This document shows positions 37,959-47,615 of a stretch of 64,000 bases of DNA, piece after piece. The notes below the pieces were generated by a model that saw nothing but the letters and a program-made list of their open reading frames with translations, did not search any database and had not been told where the DNA came from. The number at the start of each line of letters is the position of its first letter. Position 1 is the first letter of the stretch. Origin of the DNA: Streptococcus zalophi (GTDB lineage: Bacteria; Bacillota; Bacilli; Lactobacillales; Streptococcaceae); contig NZ_JAENBP010000001.1 in the NCBI RefSeq assembly GCF_016481285.1, positions 274,198-338,197 on the forward strand, given 5' to 3'. The position numbers and the translations under genes were made by a program.

Positions 37959-40460
37959 TTATTTGACGACAATATTAACCAATTTATTTGGTACAGCAAT
38001 CACTTTAATAATTGTTTTATCAGCAATGAGTTCAGCAATCTTGTCATCTGATTTAGCTAGTGATTCTAATTCTTCACGGCTGGTATCTTTAGCAATGATT
38101 AATTTAGAACGAACCTTGCCATTAATTTGAACAACAATTTCAATCTCATCTTCAATCAATTGTTTTTCATCATAGGTTGGCCATGATTCATAAGCAATCG
38201 ATTGACCAGTTGGATTGATGTGTTGCCATAGCTCTTCTGCCAGGTGTGGTGCAAATGGTGCTAGAAGCTGAATAAAGCCTTTCGCATCATCAATAAAGAG
38301 TTTTTCTTCTTTATTAGCAGCATTGACAAAGACCATCAACTGAGCAATAGCAGTGTTAAATTTCAAGCTTTCAATCTGTTCTGTCACTGCTTTAACTGTT
38401 TCGTGGTAAACCTTGGTCAAATGCCCATTGTTTTTCGTTGTTATTTCTTTTGACGTTAACAAACGATAAACACGGTCTAGGAATTTACGACTTCCTTCAA
38501 GGCCATCTTCTGACCAAGCAATGCTGGCATCAAGTGGTCCCATGAACATCTCATAAACCCTAAGTGTATCAGCACCATATTTTTCAACCACATCATCAGG
38601 ATTGATAACATTTTTAAGTGACTTAGACATTTTAGCTGGACCTTGCTCGAGTTTTTCTCCTGTTTCAAGATGGTAGAAAAGACCATCTCTTTCTTCTACC
38701 TTATCAGTAGCAACAAGGGCTCCTCTACTATCACGATAGCTTGTCCCTAAAATCATTCCTTGGTTAAACAATTTTTGGAAGGGTTCCTTGGTTGGAACAA
38801 CGCCGATATCATAGAGAAACTTATGCCAGAATCGTGCATAAAGAAGATGCAATACCGCATGTTCTGCCCCACCAATATAAACATCGACGGGTAGCCATTG
38901 TTTTAATAAATCTTCGTCAGCTAATTTCTCATTATTGTGCGGGTCAATATAACGAAGATAGTACCAGCTTGACCCTGCCCATTGAGGCATGGTATTGGTT
39001 TCACGACGTCCTTTAACACCATCTTCACGTGTCACAGTGAGCCAGTCAGTCAAGTTGGCAAGTGGGCTTTCTCCAGTACCACTAGGTTTAATATCATCAG
39101 TCTTAGGGAGAACCAGTGGCAATTCCTCTTCAGGAATAGCCGTACTAGTGCCATCTTCCCAGTGGATAATTGGAATCGGCTCACCCCAGTAACGTTGGCG
39201 ACTAAAGAGCCAGTCACGCAAACGATAACTAATTTTTTGAGAACCAATTTTCTTGTCTTCAAGCCAAGACACCATCTTTGTAATGGCTTCTTCTTTTCCA
39301 AGACCATCTAGGAAGTCAGAATTGATGTGAGGACCATCCTCTGTAAAGGCAGCTTGGGTGACATCACCACCTTCAAGAACAGGAATGATTGCTAAGTCAA
39401 ACTGTTTTGCAAACTCAAAGTCACGTTGGTCGTGAGCAGGCACTGCCATAATCGCACCTGTACCATAGCTTGCTAGGACATAGTCAGCAATCCAGATAGG
39501 CATTTCTTTCCCGTTGACAGGATTAACCGCATAACTTCCAGTCCAAACACCTGTTTTTTCTTTGGCCAAATCCGTTCTAGCCAAATCAGATTTCAAACTG
39601 GCTTGTTTTTGATAAGCTTGAACAGCTTCTTTTTGCTCACTTGTCGTAATCTTATCAACCAAGTCATGCTCTGGTGCTAGTACTGCATAAGTGGCACCAA
39701 ACAATGTATCAGGACGAGTGGTAAAGACGGTAAAGGCTTGCTCTGTATCCTTGACTTTAAAGGTAACATTGGCACCCGTTGATTTACCAATCCAGTTGCG
39801 TTGCATGTCTTTAATCGATTCAGGCCAGTCAAGGTCGTCCAAATCAGTCAGCAAACGTTCTGCGTAAGCAGTGATTTTAAGCATCCATTGACGCATTGGT
39901 TTACGAACAACAGGATAACCACCGCGCTCAGAAGTGCCATCAGGCAAGACCTCTTCGTTGGCAATAGCAGTTCCAAGCTCTTCCACCCAGTTAACCGGTA
40001 CTTCGGCTTCATAAGCCAAACCTTTTTCATAGAGTTTGGTGAAAATCCATTGCGTCCATTTGTAGTAGTTAGGATCAGTCGTATTGACCTCACGATCCCA
40101 GTCATAAGAAAAGCCAAGAGCGTTAATTTGACGCTTGAAGTTAGCAATATTTCTTGCAGTAAATTCAGCTGGATCATTACCTGTATCGATGGCATATTGC
40201 TCAGCAGGCAGACCAAAAGCATCCCAACCCATAGGATGTAAAACATTATAGCCTTGTGCTCTCTTATAACGACTCAAAATATCAGTAGCCGTATAACCCT
40301 CAGGATGCCCGACATGAAGCCCCGCACCACTTGGGTATGGAAACATATCTAACGCATAAAAACTAGGTTTATTCTTATCCGTTCCCGTTTTAAACGTGTG
40401 ATTTTCAGCCCAGTAGGCTTGCCATTTCTTTTCAATAGCCTTGTGATTGTAATATACCAT
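37959..40460 (-). CDS. leuS: leucyl-tRNA synthetase
   Basis: An 833-residue class I synthetase. Seen: HIGH-like [22 protein letters not shown]1 editing domain (about residues 220-410, with [12 protein letters not shown]), KMSKS motif [16 protein letters not shown] and the C-terminal tRNA-binding [12 protein letters not shown]. The start is the ATG at 40460 behind GGAG; an in-frame extension to 40547 runs through the promoter (TGCTATAAT at 40489-40497) and is rejected. No T-box was recognised. Confidence 0.97.
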   Translation of the reverse strand: MVYYNHKAIEKKWQAYWAENHTFKTGTDKNKPSFYALDMFPYPSGAGLHVGHPEGYTATDILSRYKRAQGYNVLHPMGWDAFGLPAEQYAIDTGNDPAEFTARNIANFKRQINALGFSYDWDREVNTTDPNYYKWTQWIFTKLYEKGLAYEAEVPVNWVEELGTAIANEEVLPDGTSERGGYPVVRKPMRQWMLKITAYAERLLTDLDDLDWPESIKDMQRNWIGKSTGANVTFKVKDTEQAFTVFTTRPDTLFGATYAVLAPEHDLVDKITTSEQKEAVQAYQKQASLKSDLARTDLAKEKTGVWTGSYAVNPVNGKEMPIWIADYVLASYGTGAIMAVPAHDQRDFEFAKQFDLAIIPVLEGGDVTQAAFTEDGPHINSDFLDGLGKEEAITKMVSWLEDKKIGSQKISYRLRDWLFSRQRYWGEPIPIIHWEDGTSTAIPEEELPLVLPKTDDIKPSGTGESPLANLTDWLTVTREDGVKGRRETNTMPQWAGSSWYYLRYIDPHNNEKLADEDLLKQWLPVDVYIGGAEHAVLHLLYARFWHKFLYDIGVVPTKEPFQKLFNQGMILGTSYRDSRGALVATDKVEERDGLFYHLETGEKLEQGPAKMSKSLKNVINPDDVVEKYGADTLRVYEMFMGPLDASIAWSEDGLEGSRKFLDRVYRLLTSKEITTKNNGHLTKVYHETVKAVTEQIESLKFNTAIAQLMVFVNAANKEEKLFIDDAKGFIQLLAPFAPHLAEELWQHINPTGQSIAYESWPTYDEKQLIEDEIEIVVQINGKVRSKLIIAKDTSREELESLAKSDDKIAELIADKTIIKVIAVPNKLVNIVVK

Positions 40461-40528
40461 AGTATTCTCCATTAAATGTAGTGTTTTTATTATAGCATGT
40501 TTTTGTGAATTTTTTAAATCAATTATCA

Positions 40529-40557
40529 AAAAAGCACCGTTTGACACGGTGCTTTTT
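40529..40557 (-). terminator. terminator after niaX
   Basis: Stem GCACCGT / ACGGTGC (40534-40540, 40546-40552) flanked by A5 and T5. Confidence 0.85.
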
Positions 40558-40559
40558 GT

Positions 40560-41084
40560 TTAAGCTTTTTTCTTCGTCATAAAATGCCAACAGATTCTTG
40601 CTAGGTAAAAATCTATCGTTCCATGAACCAGTGTTCCAAAACCAACCAACCATAGCATAGTTAACCAGTAGTTTGAATCGACTTGTGAGCCTGTTGTTAA
40701 CACAATCACCACCAAAAATTCTGCTAAGCCATGGATAAGGTTAATGATTATGGCAAATAACAAGGTTGTCAAGGATTTGGTAAATGTGACTATTCGTTTT
40801 TTGATTAAAAAGGCACCAATGCTTGCAAAAATGACATGGGAAAGTGCTCTAAAAACAATGATAATTGGAAATCCTGCCATAAAAAAACCTAATGTACTAC
40901 CAAGCGATACGAAAATAGCAACGCTTGGTGAGATAAACATAGCAATAAAAATCGGCACATGGCTAGTAAGAGTAAATGAAGCTGGTCCAATAATGATTTT
41001 GGCTGGCATAACGATAGGGATCAAAATAGCAAAAGCTGTTAATAAGGCACTTAAAGCCATCTTTTGAGTTCTTTTACGATTCAC
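40560..41084 (-). CDS. niaX: niacin ECF transporter substrate-binding subunit NiaX
   Basis: A 174-residue S-component with about 5-6 TMs. Seen: N-terminal QKMALSALLTAFAILIPIVMPAKIIIGPASFTLTSHVPIFIAMFISP, the typical ECF S-component start, and a histidine-containing last part LVHGTIDFYLARICWH. It captures nicotinate or nicotinamide and docks on the shared EcfA/EcfT module encoded elsewhere. Function assigned from its position behind niaR with a NiaR operator in its promoter, and from NiaX resemblance. Confidence 0.9.
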   Translation of the reverse strand: MNRKRTQKMALSALLTAFAILIPIVMPAKIIIGPASFTLTSHVPIFIAMFISPSVAIFVSLGSTLGFFMAGFPIIIVFRALSHVIFASIGAFLIKKRIVTFTKSLTTLLFAIIINLIHGLAEFLVVIVLTTGSQVDSNYWLTMLWLVGFGTLVHGTIDFYLARICWHFMTKKKA

Positions 41085-41113
41085 TTGTCATCTCCTTTAA
41101 GTTGATAACAAGT

Positions 41114-41142
41114 ATTTTATCATGTGTCTTGACACATGTCAA
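41114..41142 (-). promoter_or_regulatory. niaX promoter
   Basis: Minus strand TTGACA (41137-41142), 17 bp, TAAAAT (41114-41119). The -35 begins 1 bp from the niaR stop codon. Confidence 0.85.
41121..41138. promoter_or_regulatory. NiaR operator
   Basis: Perfect palindrome CATGTGTCTTGACACATG, matching the known NiaR site type (GTGTCTTGACAC core). It fills the spacer between -35 and -10 of niaX, so bound NiaR would block RNA polymerase. Confidence 0.85.
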
Positions 41143-41664
41143 TTATGTTAATAAAATATTTTCTTTTTTAAGTATTTCAAGAATCTTTTCACACACTGCT
41201 TTTGATGGACATGAAATGGTATGATTATGAATACCATGCGTCAAATGGCTCAATAAAGCACCTTGATGTTCTTTGACTTGTTGAGTAAAGTATTTTATAT
41301 CATCTTTTGTAGCAATATTTAATGTCGCTGTTAGAATACCATAAAGAGGGTGTTCAATCTCAACATCCAAAACTTGACCGCCACCACTGACAATAATGTC
41401 TAATTCTTTTGCCACTTGTTCTTCTGAATGTTGACAGGCTATTTTTTTAATGTATTGAGTCTTTGGTTTTGGTAGATTATTAACCAACAAATAACCTCTA
41501 TGAGTCGCCATTATATCTATGTTACTGGCTCTTAGTAGGGCAATATCACCAACAATGACTTGTCGACTGACACCTAATTCTTTGGCGAGTTTTGTTGCAG
41601 AAATAGGGGAGGGTTTTTCTTTTAAAATGGCTACTATCTGATCACGTCTTTGACTTGCTTTCAT
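41143..41664 (-). CDS. niaR: NAD biosynthesis/niacin regulator NiaR
   Basis: A 173-residue repressor: N-terminal HTH_11 (PISATKLAKELGVSRQVIVGDIALLRA, about residues 17-43) and a C-terminal 3H domain, named for three conserved His. Seen: DVEIEHPLYG, HQGALLSHLTHGIHNHTISC and an end typical of YrxA/NiaR. It represses niacin uptake genes with nicotinate as co-repressor in relatives. AAGGAAAAG before the ATG. The niaX promoter and operator follow immediately. Confidence 0.93.
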   Translation of the reverse strand: MKASQRRDQIVAILKEKPSPISATKLAKELGVSRQVIVGDIALLRASNIDIMATHRGYLLVNNLPKPKTQYIKKIACQHSEEQVAKELDIIVSGGGQVLDVEIEHPLYGILTATLNIATKDDIKYFTQQVKEHQGALLSHLTHGIHNHTISCPSKAVCEKILEILKKENILLT

Positions 41665-41740
41665 TTGCTTTTCCTTTTCTTATCACATAATCATTTAAAA
41701 TGATGAAGTAGAAATGATTTTCCAAGATAATAATAACATA

Positions 41741-41766
41741 AAAAAGAGATGGCATAAAGCCATCTC
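41741..41766 (-). terminator. terminator after rpsR
   Basis: Minus strand GAGATGGC / GCCATCTC (41746-41753, 41759-41766), then TTTTTTATG. Confidence 0.88.
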
Positions 41767-41776
41767 CTTGTTATTA

Positions 41777-42016
41777 TTAATCTTCAGTAACGAAAGGCAT
41801 AAGAGCCATAACACGTGCACGTTTAATTGCAGTTGTTACTTTACGTTGATTTTTAGCTGATGTTCCAGTCACACGACGTGGAAGAATTTTTCCACGCTCA
41901 GAAACGAAACGGCTAAGCAATTCAGTATCTTTATAATCAACATATTCAATTTTGTTAGCTGCGATATAATCAACTTTTTTACGGCGTTTGAAACCGCCAC
42001 GACGTTGTTGAGCCAT
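41777..42016 (-). CDS. rpsR: 30S ribosomal protein S18
   Basis: A 79-residue S18. Seen: [26 protein letters not shown] and the conserved [40 protein letters not shown]. It pairs with S6 on the 30S platform; last gene of rpsF-ssb-rpsR. AAGGAG before the ATG. Confidence 0.98.
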   Translation of the reverse strand: MAQQRRGGFKRRKKVDYIAANKIEYVDYKDTELLSRFVSERGKILPRRVTGTSAKNQRKVTTAIKRARVMALMPFVTED

Positions 42017-42048
42017 ATTTTTCTCCTTATATACTTTTAATCATCCTC

Positions 42049-42522
42049 TTAGAATGGTAAATCATCATCAGAAATTTCAATCGGATTGGCATTGCCAAAC
42101 GGACTGTCGTCTCTTCCAAAGTTAGGTGTTTGAGCTTGTGAAGTAGGTTGTGGACTTGCTGGTGATGGATTATAACCACCAGTGCTTGCTCCTTCACGTG
42201 TAGCACGACTTTCCAAGATTTGGAAACTGTCAGCGACAACTTCAGTCACATACACACGCTGACCTTGTTGATTGTCATAGTTACGTGTTTGAATACGACC
42301 AGTAACACCTAATAAAGTCCCTTTTTTAGCCCAATTAGCTAAATTCTCAGCTTGTTGGCGCCAAATAACAACATTAATAAAATCGGCATCACGTTCACCA
42401 TTTTGATTTTTAAAATTACGGTTAACGGCCAAAGTAAAAGTTGCCACGGCTTGATTACTTGGTGTGTATCGAAGTTCTGCATCTCTGGTCATACGACCTA
42501 CTAGTACTACATTATTAATCAT
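42049..42522 (-). CDS. ssb: single-stranded DNA-binding protein
   Basis: A 157-residue SSB: N-terminal OB fold ([21 protein letters not shown] to about residue 110), a Gln/Pro/Ser-rich linker, and the acidic C-terminal tip ISDDDLPF that recruits repair and replication proteins. Placed between rpsF and rpsR as in most Firmicutes, so it is made with ribosomal proteins. Confidence 0.97.
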   Translation of the reverse strand: MINNVVLVGRMTRDAELRYTPSNQAVATFTLAVNRNFKNQNGERDADFINVVIWRQQAENLANWAKKGTLLGVTGRIQTRNYDNQQGQRVYVTEVVADSFQILESRATREGASTGGYNPSPASPQPTSQAQTPNFGRDDSPFGNANPIEISDDDLPF

Positions 42523-42533
42523 AAACTACCTTC

Positions 42534-42824
42534 TTATGCGTCAAGTTTAACAATCATGTGACGAAGAATGTCACCATTGATTTTTGAAAGACGGTCAAAC
42601 TCTTTAATAGCAACATCGTTGTCTGCTTCAACAGTAACGATGTGGTATAGGCCTTCACGGAAATCTTGGATTTCGTAGGCAAGACGACGTTTTTCCCAAT
42701 CTTTTGATTCAACAACAGTTGCACCGTTGTCTGTCAAGATAGCGTCAAAACGTGCTACCAAAGCAGTTTTTGCTTCTTCTTCAATGTTTGGACGAATGAT
42801 ATAAAGAATTTCGTATTTAGTCAT
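42534..42824 (-). CDS. rpsF: 30S ribosomal protein S6
   Basis: A 96-residue S6. Seen: [36 protein letters not shown] and [23 protein letters not shown]. It binds S18 and the central domain of 16S rRNA. GGAGGAAAA before the ATG. First gene of rpsF-ssb-rpsR with a structured leader. Confidence 0.98.
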   Translation of the reverse strand: MTKYEILYIIRPNIEEEAKTALVARFDAILTDNGATVVESKDWEKRRLAYEIQDFREGLYHIVTVEADNDVAIKEFDRLSKINGDILRHMIVKLDA

Positions 42825-42843
42825 TGATATTTTCCTCCTTTTG

Positions 42844-42898
42844 GTCTAATGACTCATGATCCTTGTCATGAGTAAGTGAGGGATTCTCACAAGACACT
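42844..42898 (-). promoter_or_regulatory. structured 5' leader of rpsF
   Basis: Between promoter and rpsF: stem ACTCATGA / TCATGAGT (42852-42859, 42866-42873), stem GTGAG / CTCAC (42876-42890), and an alternative long-range pairing GTCT..TGA / TCA..AGAC (42844-42852, 42887-42895). It is placed where S6:S18 autoregulatory leaders lie, but I do not see the typical CCG-containing binding motif. Confidence 0.5.
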
Positions 42899-42927
42899 AT
42901 TATACAGGATACTGGCTTATTTTGCAA
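42899..42927 (-). promoter_or_regulatory. rpsF-ssb-rpsR promoter
   Basis: Minus strand TTGCAA (42922-42927), 17 bp, TATAAT (42899-42904). Confidence 0.85.
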
Positions 42928-42995
42928 GTAAAATATAGTCCTTTCCTTAGAAAAATGTTATAATAGTTTCAAAACAAAGGAAAGATTTGATACGT

Positions 42996-43454
42996 ATGAC
43001 TGATAAAAAAAGAAAAGTGAAACGATTTAGTGTGATGACTTATATTTGGCAATTTTTTGCGTCTTTTATTATTTTCAGTATTATCTTTGAAATACTCTTT
43101 GATAATTTTGAAATGATTGATGATTTTCCAGAACGTTTAGCAGGATTATTTGCCGTCTTTACGCCAATCATTTTGTTGATATCAAAGCAAGCTAATGCCA
43201 TCACCCAACTTGAGCAACGATTAGCATCCTATAATAACAACATTATGATGACGGAAGATCAGATTCGATTACTTAAAAAAGAAGATGACAAAGAAGCATT
43301 AGAAGACGCAACAGATAAACTCTATCAGTATAAAGTGTCTTATAATGAGACTATAGAATCTTATAATAGTGCCATCAATCTCCTACCATTTAAGTTTTTC
43401 AAACAAGTCTTTGGTCACAGAGAAAAAAGTTATTTTTCTGATTTTGACTTTTAA
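42996..43454 (+). CDS. membrane protein with C-terminal coiled coil, unknown function
   Basis: A protein of 152 residues from the ATG at 42996; a TTG at 42987 is closer to the AAAGGAAAG site and could be used instead. Seen: basic N-terminus, two hydrophobic segments (about residues 15-35 and 50-62) and a charged helical stretch with heptads (ITQLEQRLASYNNNIMMTEDQIRLLKKEDD, YQYKVSYNETIESYNSAINLLPF). The end faintly resembles LemA helices, but no family is certain. It has an extended -10 (TGTTATAAT near 42957) and its own terminator. Confidence 0.72.
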   Translation: MTDKKRKVKRFSVMTYIWQFFASFIIFSIIFEILFDNFEMIDDFPERLAGLFAVFTPIILLISKQANAITQLEQRLASYNNNIMMTEDQIRLLKKEDDKEALEDATDKLYQYKVSYNETIESYNSAINLLPFKFFKQVFGHREKSYFSDFDF

Positions 43455-43461
43455 ATACTTT

Positions 43462-43487
43462 AAAAGATGATAACGTCATCTTTTTTT
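43462..43487 (+). terminator. terminator after the coiled-coil membrane protein gene
   Basis: Stem AAAAGATGA / TCATCTTTT (43462-43470, 43476-43484), followed by more T. Confidence 0.8.
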
Positions 43488-43525
43488 ATTAGCATTTATC
43501 AGGATTTTCAAAAAAAGAAAGATTT

Positions 43526-43534
43526 TGCTAAAAT
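43526..43534 (+). promoter_or_regulatory. extended -10 of mutY (leaderless start)
   Basis: TGCTAAAAT with hexamer at 43529-43534, then AAGATT and the ATG at 43541. No ribosome site is present. Confidence 0.55.
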
Positions 43535-43540
43535 AAGATT

Positions 43541-44707
43541 ATGTTAGATTTAAATAATTATGGCATCACAATGTGGAATGATGAGAAAATAGCTTCTTTT
43601 AGAAGAACGCTTTTAGCTTGGTATGATGAAAACAAGCGTGATTTGCCCTGGCGCAGAACCAAAAACCCCTATCATATTTGGGTATCAGAGATAATGCTTC
43701 AGCAAACACAAGTAATCACAGTTATTCCTTATTACACTAGGTTTTTAGAGTGGTTTCCAACTATTTCCGATTTGGCTAAAGCGCCCGAAGAAAAGATTTT
43801 GAAGGCTTGGGAAGGACTTGGCTACTATTCACGCGTTAAAAATATGCAAAAAGCTGCCCAGCAAGTAGAGGAAGTTTTTTCTGGTCAGTTTCCCAGTCAC
43901 TATCAAGATATCCTCAGTCTAAAAGGGATTGGTCCATACACCGCTGGTGCTATTGCAAGTATTGCTTTTCAAGAACCAACTCCTGCCGTTGATGGCAATG
44001 TTATGCGTGTTTTAGCTCGTCTTTTTGAAGTAGATTATGATATCGGTGACCCAAAAAATATTAAACTATTTCAAGCTATAATGACTCGATTAATTGACCC
44101 AGAGCGACCTGGTGATTTCAATCAAGCTTTTATGGATTTAGGAACAGATATCGAATCAGCCAAAAATCCGCGTCCTGATGAGAGCCCTATTCGTTTTTTT
44201 AGTGGTGCCTACCTCCATGGAACAATGGACAAATATCCCATTAAAAAACCTAAGAAGAAACCTCGTCCCATCCACCTAGAAGCCTTTATTATTCAAAACC
44301 AAAAAGGAGAATACCTTCTTGAAAAAAATACCCAAGATAAATTATTGGGCGGTTTTTGGTCTTTTCCTATGCTTGAAAAAAAAGTCATCGAGACACAACT
44401 TGATTTATTTGATACAGATAACTCTAGGCCCGTAGATTTCAAATCTCAAAAAGAGAGTTTTTTAGAGAAATATCCTTTAAAAATCACTTGGAGTGATTAC
44501 ACTTTTCCCCTTGTTAAGCATGTTTTTAGCCATCAAAAATGGGAAGTGGAATTGATAGAAGGTAAGGCATTATCAGATCAACTGTCATCCGAGAAAGTTC
44601 TTATTTGGTTGCCTGAAAAAGAATTTTCCAATTATCCCTTTGCAACACCGCAAAAGAAAATGTGGCAAACTTATCAAAAAATAAAACAAGAAAAAAGAGC
44701 TAAATAG
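43541..44707 (+). CDS. mutY: A/G-specific adenine glycosylase MutY, clusterless type
   Basis: A 388-residue base-excision enzyme that removes A opposite 8-oxoG. Seen: Glu50 in SEIMLQQTQ, the helix-hairpin-helix LKGIGPYTAGAIA (127-139), catalytic Asp151 in VDGNVMRVLARL, and a C-terminal NUDIX-like MutT domain (about residues 245-380). The region 198-225 where MutY normally has C-x6-C-x2-C-x5-C reads DLGTDIESAKNPRPDESPIRFFSGAY; the whole protein has no cysteine, so no Fe-S cluster can form. The ATG at 43541 fits the conserved N-terminus; the next ATG at 43571 is also possible. Confidence 0.93.
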   Translation: MLDLNNYGITMWNDEKIASFRRTLLAWYDENKRDLPWRRTKNPYHIWVSEIMLQQTQVITVIPYYTRFLEWFPTISDLAKAPEEKILKAWEGLGYYSRVKNMQKAAQQVEEVFSGQFPSHYQDILSLKGIGPYTAGAIASIAFQEPTPAVDGNVMRVLARLFEVDYDIGDPKNIKLFQAIMTRLIDPERPGDFNQAFMDLGTDIESAKNPRPDESPIRFFSGAYLHGTMDKYPIKKPKKKPRPIHLEAFIIQNQKGEYLLEKNTQDKLLGGFWSFPMLEKKVIETQLDLFDTDNSRPVDFKSQKESFLEKYPLKITWSDYTFPLVKHVFSHQKWEVELIEGKALSDQLSSEKVLIWLPEKEFSNYPFATPQKKMWQTYQKIKQEKRAK

Positions 44708-44720
44708 TTAGCTCTTTTTT
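44691..44720. terminator. bidirectional terminator between mutY and trxA
   Basis: 13-bp stem AAAAAAGAGCTAA / TTAGCTCTTTTTT with a 4-nt loop. It overlaps the mutY stop and ends at the trxA stop. Confidence 0.88.
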
Positions 44721-45036
44721 AGTTGCTTAATTCTGCAACAATTGCTTTGATTTGATTTTTATTGTGAACACCTGCAACTTGTTTAACCACTTGGCCATCT
44801 TTTTTAAAGAGCAAGGTTGGAATGCTCATAATTCCAAATTTTTGAGCTGTTGCTGGGTTTTGATCGACATCAAGTTTCACAATTTTAAGCTCGTCTTCTG
44901 ACAATTCTTCAGCAATTTGTTCTAAGATAGGTGCTTGCATTAAACAAGGACCACACCAAGTTGCCCAAAAGTCAACAAGAACGATTCCGTCTTTTGTTTC
45001 TTCTTCAAAGGTTGCATCTGTTACTATTTTAACCAT
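44719..45036 (-). CDS. trxA: thioredoxin
   Basis: A 105-residue thioredoxin with redox motif WCGPC (Cys28, Cys31) in VDFWATWCGPC, the cis-Pro region SIPTLLFKKDGQ and a standard length. It reduces disulfides in the cytoplasm. AAGGAGA precedes the ATG. It follows mutS2 by about 70 nt on the same strand, as in many streptococci. Confidence 0.97.
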   Translation of the reverse strand: MVKIVTDATFEEETKDGIVLVDFWATWCGPCLMQAPILEQIAEELSEDELKIVKLDVDQNPATAQKFGIMSIPTLLFKKDGQVVKQVAGVHNKNQIKAIVAELSN

Positions 45037-45107
45037 TTCAATTCTCCTTTATTTTTTTACAGTACTATTTTACAGTAAAATAATCAGTTTGACCACTATT
45101 TGATACG

Positions 45108-47435
45108 CTAACCAAAATTAACGATAGTAACACCTGATCCACCAGCGTTTTGAGGCGCATAACCAAAGCTTTTAACATGCTTGTTGCGTCTTAAATACTT
45201 GGTGACTCCTTCACGAATAACTCCTGTGCCAATCCCATGAATAATATCCACTTGAGCCATATTATTTAATAGAGCTTGGTCAATAAAAGCATCTAGTTCT
45301 TGCATGGCTTCTTCATAACGCTTACCACGTAAGTCCAGTCGAGCTTGTGGTGAATGATGGCCCATTTTTTTAACGACTTGTACTTGTTTTTTCGTGGTCG
45401 TCGTTTTTTCTTCTTTGACCAAATTAAACTCATCTTCTGAAAGGGTCATTTTAATCAAGCCAATTTGAGCTTCCCAGCGACCGTCTTTTAATTGATTGAT
45501 CAGAGTGCCACGCTGACCATAACTAATAACGATAATATCATCACCCACACGCGCAGCACGCGCTTTTTTTACCTTTTTTAAGACCTTATTTTTTGACAAA
45601 TCGAGTTCTGGAACCAGTTTTTTCAGCTGAGTTTTAGCTTCAATAATTTCATGCGCTTTTAGTTGTGACTTGTCATGTAGTTGTTTAAGAATGGCTTCAC
45701 TTTCTGAAAGAGCCATATCCACAATCTCTCTGGCTTCCTCAGTCGCTTTTTCCAGTTCTTTTTCTTTTTCGTGATTAAATTCATTGTAGAGTTTTTTCAC
45801 CGCACGGTTAAATTTGAGGTTTTCTTGTTCAACCTCTTTAATATTATCTAAACGACGTCTACTTTCTATCGTTTGTTGCTCCAATCGTTCAATGATACGA
45901 TTGACATCACTGTCTTGATTGGTCATTTGATTGGCTTCTGAAATAATGATTTCTGATAATCCTAGACGTCTTGCGATTTCAAAAGCGTTTGAGCGACCTG
46001 GGACACCTTGCATGAAATGATAGGTAGGACTTAACGTCACAATATCAAACTCCATACTAGCATTTTCAACGTTTTTTGTTTCAATCCCATAAGCCTTCAG
46101 TTCTGGGTAGTGAGTCGTTGCCATTGTTTTGATGTCTGATAGACGTAAATGTTCTAAAATAGCAATCGCAAGACTAGCTCCTTCTTGTGGATCAGTTCCT
46201 GCGCCAATCTCGTCAAATAAGACTAAGGACTTGTTATCTGCTTGGTTCAAGATAGAAACGATATTGGTCATATGGCTTGAAAACGTCGAAAGACTTTGTT
46301 CGATGGATTGCTCATCACCAATATCAGCAAAAATCTGATTGAAGATAGTCACCTTACTACCTTTCTCCGCCCAGACAGGTAAACCCGATTGTGCCATTAG
46401 CTGCGCTAAACCTAATGTTTTTAACATAATCGTCTTACCACCAGTATTTGGACCAGTAATCACAATGGTGTTCAATTCTTTTGTAAAGTGGATATCATTA
46501 GCAACAGGATTTTCAATCAAGGGATGACGAGCATTCAAAAGCGTTATCGAATGATCAGTCGTAATCGTTGGAATACTTGCCTTATGTTCAACCATATAAA
46601 GGTATTTAGCTCGCAAAAAATCAAGATGGCCAATTAGCCAAGCATTGTTTCTAATCTCAGAGACATGTTCTCTAAGCATAGCTGAGAGTTGACGTAAGAT
46701 ATTGGCTATCTCGTATCGTTCATCAGCTCTAGCTTGAGTAATTTCTTCATTTAATTTTACCACCGCTCGTGGTTCAATATAGACGGTATTGCCTGAAGCA
46801 GAAATGTCATGAACAACTCCTGAAATACGATTTCTAAAGGTGTTTTTAACAGGCAAAACACTTCTACCATTACGGCTTGCAATCAAACTTTCTGAGAGTA
46901 AATCGCCTTGGTTTTTTAAGATTTCTTGCAGGGTCTGTCTGACTTGACGTTCTTCTTGTTGGATAATCCTACGAATTCTGATGAGTTCAGGACTTGCAAA
47001 ATCTTCAATAAAGCCAGCATCATTAATCGCTTCAAGACTCCCTTGCAGAGCAGGAAAAGGATTAATCTTGTTAAAAAGTTCTTCTAAGAAGTCAAGGGTG
47101 ACATTTTCTAAATCCTCATGAAAAGCTTTTAGTTCCGATGAGATTTTCAATATTTTTTTAACATCCAATATCTCTTGGATATTAAGATCAGCCTCTAATT
47201 CTAACCGTTTTAAACTATGTGAAATGTCTTCAGTAGAACCGATTGAAAAGCCTTGTGAGTTGGTGAAAATATCCGCCATCTCAGAAAGTTCGGTAAAACT
47301 TTTTTCAATCTTTTCTCGTTCACTACTTGGCGCTAAATGAAGTAGTTCTTCGTGACCTTGTTTGGTCTTTAAAAAAGACTCTAGTCTTTTTTTAACTTTG
47401 TTAAATTCTAAATCGTCTAATATTTTTGTATTCAT
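45108..47435 (-). CDS. mutS2: MutS2 (RqcU-type) ATPase/endonuclease
   Basis: A 775-residue MutS2. Seen: N-terminal clamp/lever region, ABC-type ATPase with Walker [10 protein letters not shown] near residue 330, Walker [14 protein letters not shown] and [10 protein letters not shown], a long coiled coil with a KOW-like region, and the C-terminal Smr domain with [19 protein letters not shown] and [14 protein letters not shown]. Known roles in relatives: limiting recombination and, in Bacillus, rescue of collided ribosomes. The ATG lacks a Shine-Dalgarno sequence and follows TGCTATAAT (47442-47450) by 6 nt. Confidence 0.96.
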   Translation of the reverse strand: MNTKILDDLEFNKVKKRLESFLKTKQGHEELLHLAPSSEREKIEKSFTELSEMADIFTNSQGFSIGSTEDISHSLKRLELEADLNIQEILDVKKILKISSELKAFHEDLENVTLDFLEELFNKINPFPALQGSLEAINDAGFIEDFASPELIRIRRIIQQEERQVRQTLQEILKNQGDLLSESLIASRNGRSVLPVKNTFRNRISGVVHDISASGNTVYIEPRAVVKLNEEITQARADERYEIANILRQLSAMLREHVSEIRNNAWLIGHLDFLRAKYLYMVEHKASIPTITTDHSITLLNARHPLIENPVANDIHFTKELNTIVITGPNTGGKTIMLKTLGLAQLMAQSGLPVWAEKGSKVTIFNQIFADIGDEQSIEQSLSTFSSHMTNIVSILNQADNKSLVLFDEIGAGTDPQEGASLAIAILEHLRLSDIKTMATTHYPELKAYGIETKNVENASMEFDIVTLSPTYHFMQGVPGRSNAFEIARRLGLSEIIISEANQMTNQDSDVNRIIERLEQQTIESRRRLDNIKEVEQENLKFNRAVKKLYNEFNHEKEKELEKATEEAREIVDMALSESEAILKQLHDKSQLKAHEIIEAKTQLKKLVPELDLSKNKVLKKVKKARAARVGDDIIVISYGQRGTLINQLKDGRWEAQIGLIKMTLSEDEFNLVKEEKTTTTKKQVQVVKKMGHHSPQARLDLRGKRYEEAMQELDAFIDQALLNNMAQVDIIHGIGTGVIREGVTKYLRRNKHVKSFGYAPQNAGGSGVTIVNFG

Positions 47436-47441
47436 GCTTAT

Positions 47442-47450
47442 ATTATAGCA
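47442..47450 (-). promoter_or_regulatory. extended -10 of mutS2 (leaderless start)
   Basis: Minus strand TGCTATAAT with hexamer at 47442-47447, then 6 nt (ATAAGC) and the ATG at 47435. Confidence 0.6.
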
Positions 47451-47524
47451 GAAAAAACCGCCCTTTCGATGTTTGATGATTGAGACCCTTTTACCAAAAA
47501 ATCTCTTATTTCTCAGATTTTAGC

Positions 47525-47558
47525 AAAAAAACAGTCAATCAAAAGAGTTACTGTTTTT
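47525..47558 (-). terminator. terminator after the AlkD-like gene
   Basis: Stem AAAAACAGT / ACTGTTTTT (47527-47535, 47550-47558), usable in both directions. Confidence 0.7.
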
Positions 47559-47615
47559 CAATTGCTTATTTTTTAGTTATTGCTTGTCTAGTTACTTCAA
47601 GAAAACAGCAACTAG

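Noticed and set aside
39801..40246. Long open frames on other frames inside leuS (up to 146 codons)
   Set aside because: They lie fully within leuS, whose reading frame carries all synthetase motifs; no ribosome sites or family resemblance.
40461..40547. 29-codon N-terminal extension of leuS
   Set aside because: It runs through the TGCTATAAT promoter, and GGAG sits before the ATG at 40460, which gives the family length of 833 residues.
42027..42239. 70-codon frame overlapping ssb
   Set aside because: Out-of-frame reading of the ssb C-terminal linker; no start signal.
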